From: an uncultured Blautia sp.
GTDB lineage: Bacteria > Bacillota > Clostridia > Lachnospirales > Lachnospiraceae
Length of the DNA: 25,867 nucleotides
NCBI GenBank assembly: GCA_900765525.1
Contig: CAAFRY010000148.1
Span: 1-25,867 of the forward strand
Reading direction: 5' to 3'
The translations under genes and the position numbers were made by a program. This document shows positions 22,836-25,867 of this stretch, one piece after another (position 1 is the first letter of the stretch; each line of letters starts with the position of its first letter). The notes beneath the pieces were generated by a model. The model was given only the letters and a program-made list of their open reading frames with translations. It ran no database searches and was not told the origin of the DNA.

Positions 22836-23159
22836 TTGATTCCTTCTCAAATGCTGAAGGGGACTTTAGAAGGCTGTGTTCTGGAAATAATCAGCCGCAG
22901 CCAGACCTACGGATACGAGATTTCTCAGAAGCTTCAGACTTATGGGTTTGGAGAAATCTCAGAGGGAACGATATATCCTATGCTTCTCAGGCTGGAAAAG
23001 AACGGACTGATAGAAGCCCAGTATAAAGCTTCCCTTTTAGGTCCCAAAAGAAAATATTTTTCTATTACCCAACAAGGAAAAGAAGAATTGGAACGCTTTC
23101 GTAAAAGCTTTCGGGAGCTGGAGCGGGCCGTGGAATGTCTTTTTTCCCGGCAGGATTAA
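22836..23159 (+). CDS. PadR family transcriptional regulator
   Basis: A 107-residue winged helix-turn-helix repressor of the short (subfamily 2) PadR type. Seen: LKGTLEGCVLEIISRSQTYG, YEISQKLQTYGFGEISEGTI followed by YPMLLRLEKNGLIEA, and the wing region KRKYFSITQQGKEELERF. Members usually repress membrane or stress genes next to them and respond to small molecules. TTG 22836 is chosen because GAGGTGA lies 5 nt upstream; the ATG at 22851 has no ribosome binding site. The gene for a DUF1048/HAAS-like membrane protein follows after 131 bp, a frequent pairing for PadR regulators. The effector is unknown. Confidence 0.9.
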   Translation: MIPSQMLKGTLEGCVLEIISRSQTYGYEISQKLQTYGFGEISEGTIYPMLLRLEKNGLIEAQYKASLLGPKRKYFSITQQGKEELERFRKSFRELERAVECLFSRQD

Positions 23160-23290
23160 GGGATAAGAAAACTGAAAAATAAGTAAATTATATAGCAGAG
23201 GTGTTTGGCCCTTTGTACACGGAGAGTAAGTTTTGCAGAGGGTAAACCGTATGCAGGATGGCCTGCACGTTCAGAAAGGAGGCAGAGATT

Positions 23291-23908
23291 ATGTACAGAA
23301 AAGCCAGTATCACAAAAGAGAAAAATGGAAGGACAGCAGAGAAAAACCAGAAGATAAAGGAACGCAATAACCGAAGAGATGCCAGACTCACCAAGGAAAA
23401 CAAGCTATGGATGACGGAGATAATCTGTTATTTGAGGGAAAAAAGCCTGGAGGAGGGGCGGCTGGAGGATATACGCCAGGATATTACGGATATGTTTTTA
23501 GAAGCCCAGGAGCGGGGCGAGACGGCTGAAAAGGTTATGGGAGGAGATTACAAAAGCTTTTGTGAGCATGTAGTGGAAAGTCTTGGAGAACACCCGGAGA
23601 TTACCAGAGAAAAACGCAATTTCGGCCTTTTCATTGCCTGGCTGCCTGTGCTGGGGCTTTTTTCTTCCGGCCTATGGGCTCTTTTCGCCTGGCATAGAGG
23701 AAGAACATGGGACCTGGAACAAATGGCCGTAACCCTGGTTCCCCTGGTCGTTGAGACGGCAGCTGCTTTTTTGGTGAAGCTGGGGACCAGAAATTTGATT
23801 CCCATTCCCATGGATTATTGGCTCAGAGGAAAACGAAAATACTTGACCTTACTGTGCGGCCTTCTTTTTTTCACAGGAGAAATATTGTTTTACATAGCAG
23901 GCCGGTAG
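23291..23908 (+). CDS. DUF1048/HAAS-like membrane protein, PadR partner
   Basis: A 205-residue protein of unknown function. A very basic N-terminus (about 1-35, many Lys, Arg and Asn) leads to a helical domain (about 38-98) with LEDIRQDITDMFLEAQERGE and GGDYKSFCEHVVESL. This resembles the DUF1048/HAAS domains commonly encoded next to PadR regulators. Three membrane helices follow, at about 115-138, 150-170 and 185-203. The ATG at 23291 has AAAGGAGG 8 nt upstream; the frame is open further upstream without a good site. A small TGCAGG-atgg-CCTGCA hairpin (23252-23267) precedes the ribosome binding site. The domain may transmit a membrane signal to the PadR protein, as proposed for such pairs; that is inference. 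The CmpB-like gene starts 50 nt later. Confidence 0.75.
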   Translation: MYRKASITKEKNGRTAEKNQKIKERNNRRDARLTKENKLWMTEIICYLREKSLEEGRLEDIRQDITDMFLEAQERGETAEKVMGGDYKSFCEHVVESLGEHPEITREKRNFGLFIAWLPVLGLFSSGLWALFAWHRGRTWDLEQMAVTLVPLVVETAAAFLVKLGTRNLIPIPMDYWLRGKRKYLTLLCGLLFFTGEILFYIAGR

Positions 23909-23958
23909 AGGTACAATAAGCATAGCAGATTTTACGGACAAAAGATGGGAGATTGAAA

Positions 23959-25305
23959 ATGTACTACACATGGGATGACTTATTTTGGCTGTTTGTAATC
24001 TATTCTTTTCTGGGATGGTGCGCCGGGGTAATAGCCAATGCACTGCGGAGAAAGCGTTTTATTAACACAGGTTTTTTTAATCTGCCTCTCTGCCCCATAT
24101 ATGGATTTATAGGCATTGGCTATAGTATCTTTTTGCCGGAGCTAAAGCACAGGTTTTTCTTCCTGTTTTTAGGCGGTGCTGTGGTGGCGCTTCTGGTTAT
24201 TGTGGTGACAGGCGCCCTTTTGGAACATGTATTTAACCGGAAATGGTGGGATTACAGTCAGGCCAGATTCCAATTCCAGGGCTATATTACCTATACCCAT
24301 TTGTTATTTTTCGGTTTGGGGGCCATAGCCTGCATATGGATTTTAAATCCCTTTTTTCTGGATTTGGTTCATTTGCTTCCGGGAAAAGTGGAAGATATTT
24401 TGGAAATAGGTTTGGGCATATTGGTATTGGCAGACGGAATTTGCTGTGTTGTAACGGTTACCCAGTTTCGCAGGCTGACCATGGGAGCCAGATTCATGGA
24501 TTATGTCCAGGACATAACAGAGGATTTCGGCAATGCCCTGACCAGAAGGGTTCAGAGACGTATGGCAAAAGCCTATCCCAATCTGCAGGCGGAGACTGTG
24601 GGAACAGGATGGGAGAGGAAAGCGCAGGAAAAAGACGGGCAGAAAAAAGAAGAGAGCCAGGTGTTTGCTCAGGGCTGCTGCTTTTATAAGTTGGCTGGTT
24701 TGTTTTTTCTGGGAGCTTTTCTGGGAGATATAACCGAGACTATTTTCTGCCGGGTGACTGCAGGTGTGTGGATGAGCAGAAGCAGTGTGGTCTGGGGCCC
24801 CTTTAGTATTGTATGGGGGCTTGGATGCGCTTTTCTCACTGCCTTTCTCTATAGATACAGAGAGAAAAGTGACAGATATGTGTTTTTATGTGGAACGGTT
24901 CTGGGCGGCGCCTATGAATACTTTTGCAGTGTATTTACGGAATTAGTATTCGGTACAGTGTTTTGGGATTACAGTGAAATTCCTTTTAATCTGGGCGGCA
25001 GGATTAATTTGCTGTATTGTTTTTTCTGGGGAATTGCAGCAGTAGTGTGGCTGAAAATTCTCTATCCTGTTTTTTCCGGATGGATTGAAAGGCTGCCTTT
25101 AAAGGCAGGAAAGATTCTCATATGGGCTGCGGTGGTGTTTATGGCCGCAGATATGCTGGTTTCTGCCATGGCCTTATATCGCTATCAGGACAGAGTGGGA
25201 AATCCCAGTGCAGATAACAGGCTGGAAGCTTTTTTGGACCAGCATTTTGATAATAACAAAATAGAGAGAATATACCCCAATGCAAAGTTGGTGGAGGAGG
25301 AATAG
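23959..25305 (+). CDS. CmpB-type putative ABC permease, tandemly duplicated membrane protein
   Basis: A 448-residue polytopic protein of the family annotated as putative ABC transporter permease (ABC_trans_CmpB). It has two homologous halves of 4-5 helices each: WWDYSQARFQFQGYI near residue 95 matches FWDYSEIPFNLGGRI near 340, and LCPIYGFIGIGY near 50 corresponds to VWGPFSIVWGLG near 280. Between them lies a charged cytoplasmic linker (about 190-235) rich in Lys, Glu and Gln. No ATPase gene is nearby, and the transport role of this family is unproven. ATG 23959 is preferred over TTG 23953 because GGGAG precedes it at 7 nt. Its stop is 2 nt from the start of the Nudix gene, so the two are co-translated. 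Confidence 0.8.
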   Translation: MYYTWDDLFWLFVIYSFLGWCAGVIANALRRKRFINTGFFNLPLCPIYGFIGIGYSIFLPELKHRFFFLFLGGAVVALLVIVVTGALLEHVFNRKWWDYSQARFQFQGYITYTHLLFFGLGAIACIWILNPFFLDLVHLLPGKVEDILEIGLGILVLADGICCVVTVTQFRRLTMGARFMDYVQDITEDFGNALTRRVQRRMAKAYPNLQAETVGTGWERKAQEKDGQKKEESQVFAQGCCFYKLAGLFFLGAFLGDITETIFCRVTAGVWMSRSSVVWGPFSIVWGLGCAFLTAFLYRYREKSDRYVFLCGTVLGGAYEYFCSVFTELVFGTVFWDYSEIPFNLGGRINLLYCFFWGIAAVVWLKILYPVFSGWIERLPLKAGKILIWAAVVFMAADMLVSAMALYRYQDRVGNPSADNRLEAFLDQHFDNNKIERIYPNAKLVEEE

Positions 25306-25307
25306 AC

Positions 25308-25760
25308 GTGAGAGAAATGGAAAAAACAGAGCTGATGAATCTGTGTATGATATATGACGGAGAGGGTAATGTACTGCTGCAGAACCGGAGAAAAAAGGTT
25401 TGGCCAGGCGTTACCTTTCCGGGAGGACACGTGGAAAAGGGAGAGTCCTTGGTGCTTTCGGTTATCCGGGAGATAAAGGAGGAAACAGGATTGGAAATCC
25501 GCAATGTGAAGCTTTGCGGGGTGAAAGAGTGGTTCGATGAACAGGGAGAACGCTCTATGGTATTTTTTTACAAGACCGGGGATTTTTCCGGGCAGCTTCA
25601 TTCTTCAGAGGAGGGAGAGGTGTTTTGGGCGCCGCTGGAAAGCTTAAAGGAATACAGGCTGGCCAATGATTTTCACAGGAATCTGGAGATGTTCCTTTCG
25701 GATAACATCAGCGAGCTTTTCTATGACCCGGAAGAAGACCATGTTTTGAAATCTTATTAA
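25308..25760 (+). CDS. Nudix hydrolase (8-oxo-dGTP diphosphatase-like)
   Basis: A 150-residue Nudix enzyme that hydrolyses a nucleoside diphosphate linked to another group. The full Nudix box G-x5-E-x7-REUxEExGU is present: GHVEKGE, seven residues, then REIKEETGL. The overall look (LCMIYDGEGNVLLQNRRKK, then PGGHVEKGES; later VFWAPLESLKEYRLA) is of the MutT/8-oxo-dGTP group. The start is GTG at 25308, with GGAGGAGG 7 nt upstream inside the end of the preceding gene; ATG 25317 is too far from that site. It is the last gene of the padR-side cluster. Substrate assignment within the superfamily is uncertain. Confidence 0.88.
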   Translation: MREMEKTELMNLCMIYDGEGNVLLQNRRKKVWPGVTFPGGHVEKGESLVLSVIREIKEETGLEIRNVKLCGVKEWFDEQGERSMVFFYKTGDFSGQLHSSEEGEVFWAPLESLKEYRLANDFHRNLEMFLSDNISELFYDPEEDHVLKSY

Positions 25761-25777
25761 AAAGTAAAAATATAAAA

Positions 25778-25867
25778 CTAGTGTACTGACACGTTCACAT
25801 TTCAACAAATGACTTGCCTGAATTTCCATCTGCTGCGTTGTCGTCAATCGACGTAGCCACCGCTACG
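25778..25867. repeat. Intergenic hairpin repeat, truncated by the window end
   Basis: A non-coding stretch after the Nudix gene. It contains GTCG-tcaat-CGAC and, at the last bases, CGTAGC-cacc-GCTACG (25852-25867). Its first 11 bases (CTAGTGTACTG) are the reverse complement of 3347-3357 inside the MITE-like element. It resembles, from memory, sequences dispersed between genes in Lachnospiraceae; its full extent lies outside the window. Confidence 0.4.

Noticed and set aside
25644..25847. 67-codon minus-strand frame at the window end
   Set aside because: Runs from the hairpin repeat into the antisense of the Nudix gene; no ribosome binding site seen.

Overview
This window looks like chromosome from a gut-type Firmicute of class Clostridia, family Lachnospiraceae, most likely Blautia-like. 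The grounds are strong AGGAGG-type ribosome binding sites, some TTG and GTG starts, moderate GC that falls in one block, YesM/YesN-type two-component regulation of a sugar ABC transporter that lacks its own ATPase, a PTS-based trehalose system, and intergenic hairpin repeats of a kind I associate with Lachnospiraceae. The genus is an inference. There are no rRNA or tRNA genes, CRISPR arrays, transposases or phage genes.

Layout. (1) 53-3259: an AraC-type regulator divergent from a GH3 beta-glucosidase. (2) 3260-4914: a His-rich heavy-metal exporter-like membrane protein between two repeat-filled intergenic stretches, one a MITE-like element of about 150 bp with 17-bp inverted ends, the other a 25-bp perfect inverted repeat plus a string of small hairpins. 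(3) 4915-6350: an ECF sigma factor and its zinc-binding, membrane-anchored anti-sigma factor, whose extracellular part is a tandem duplication. (4) 6394-14617: a lower-GC module with a YesN/YesM-like two-component system divergent from a solute-binding lipoprotein, two permeases and a cytoplasmic Cys-type sulfatase. The sulfatase reading frame ends inside a second copy of the hairpin repeat. (5) 14778-20791: trehalose use: treR (GntR/UTRA), an interposed MATE transporter gene, then treP (EIIBCA) and treC, tied together by three near-identical ACTTGTTTAAACAAGT operators. (6) 21009-22655: a Na/Pi cotransporter-PhoU protein with a clear promoter and Pho-box-like direct repeats in its leader. (7) 22836-25760: PadR regulator, a small DUF1048/HAAS-like membrane protein, a duplicated CmpB-type membrane protein and a Nudix hydrolase. 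The window ends inside another repeat.

How the genes work together. The two-component system probably senses an extracellular saccharide and switches on the ABC importer. The sulfatase has no signal peptide, so it would desulfate the imported compound in the cytoplasm. TreR should repress treP-treC and itself until trehalose-6-phosphate accumulates; TreP imports and phosphorylates trehalose, and TreC splits it to glucose and glucose-6-phosphate. The GH3 enzyme adds cytoplasmic beta-glucoside hydrolysis under likely AraC control.

The least ordinary parts are the sulfatase import module and its repeat-derived C-terminus, the compensatory changes between repeat copies, the duplicated anti-sigma ectodomain, and the competing hairpins between the binding-protein and permease genes. 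I did not find a clearly unprecedented multi-gene system.
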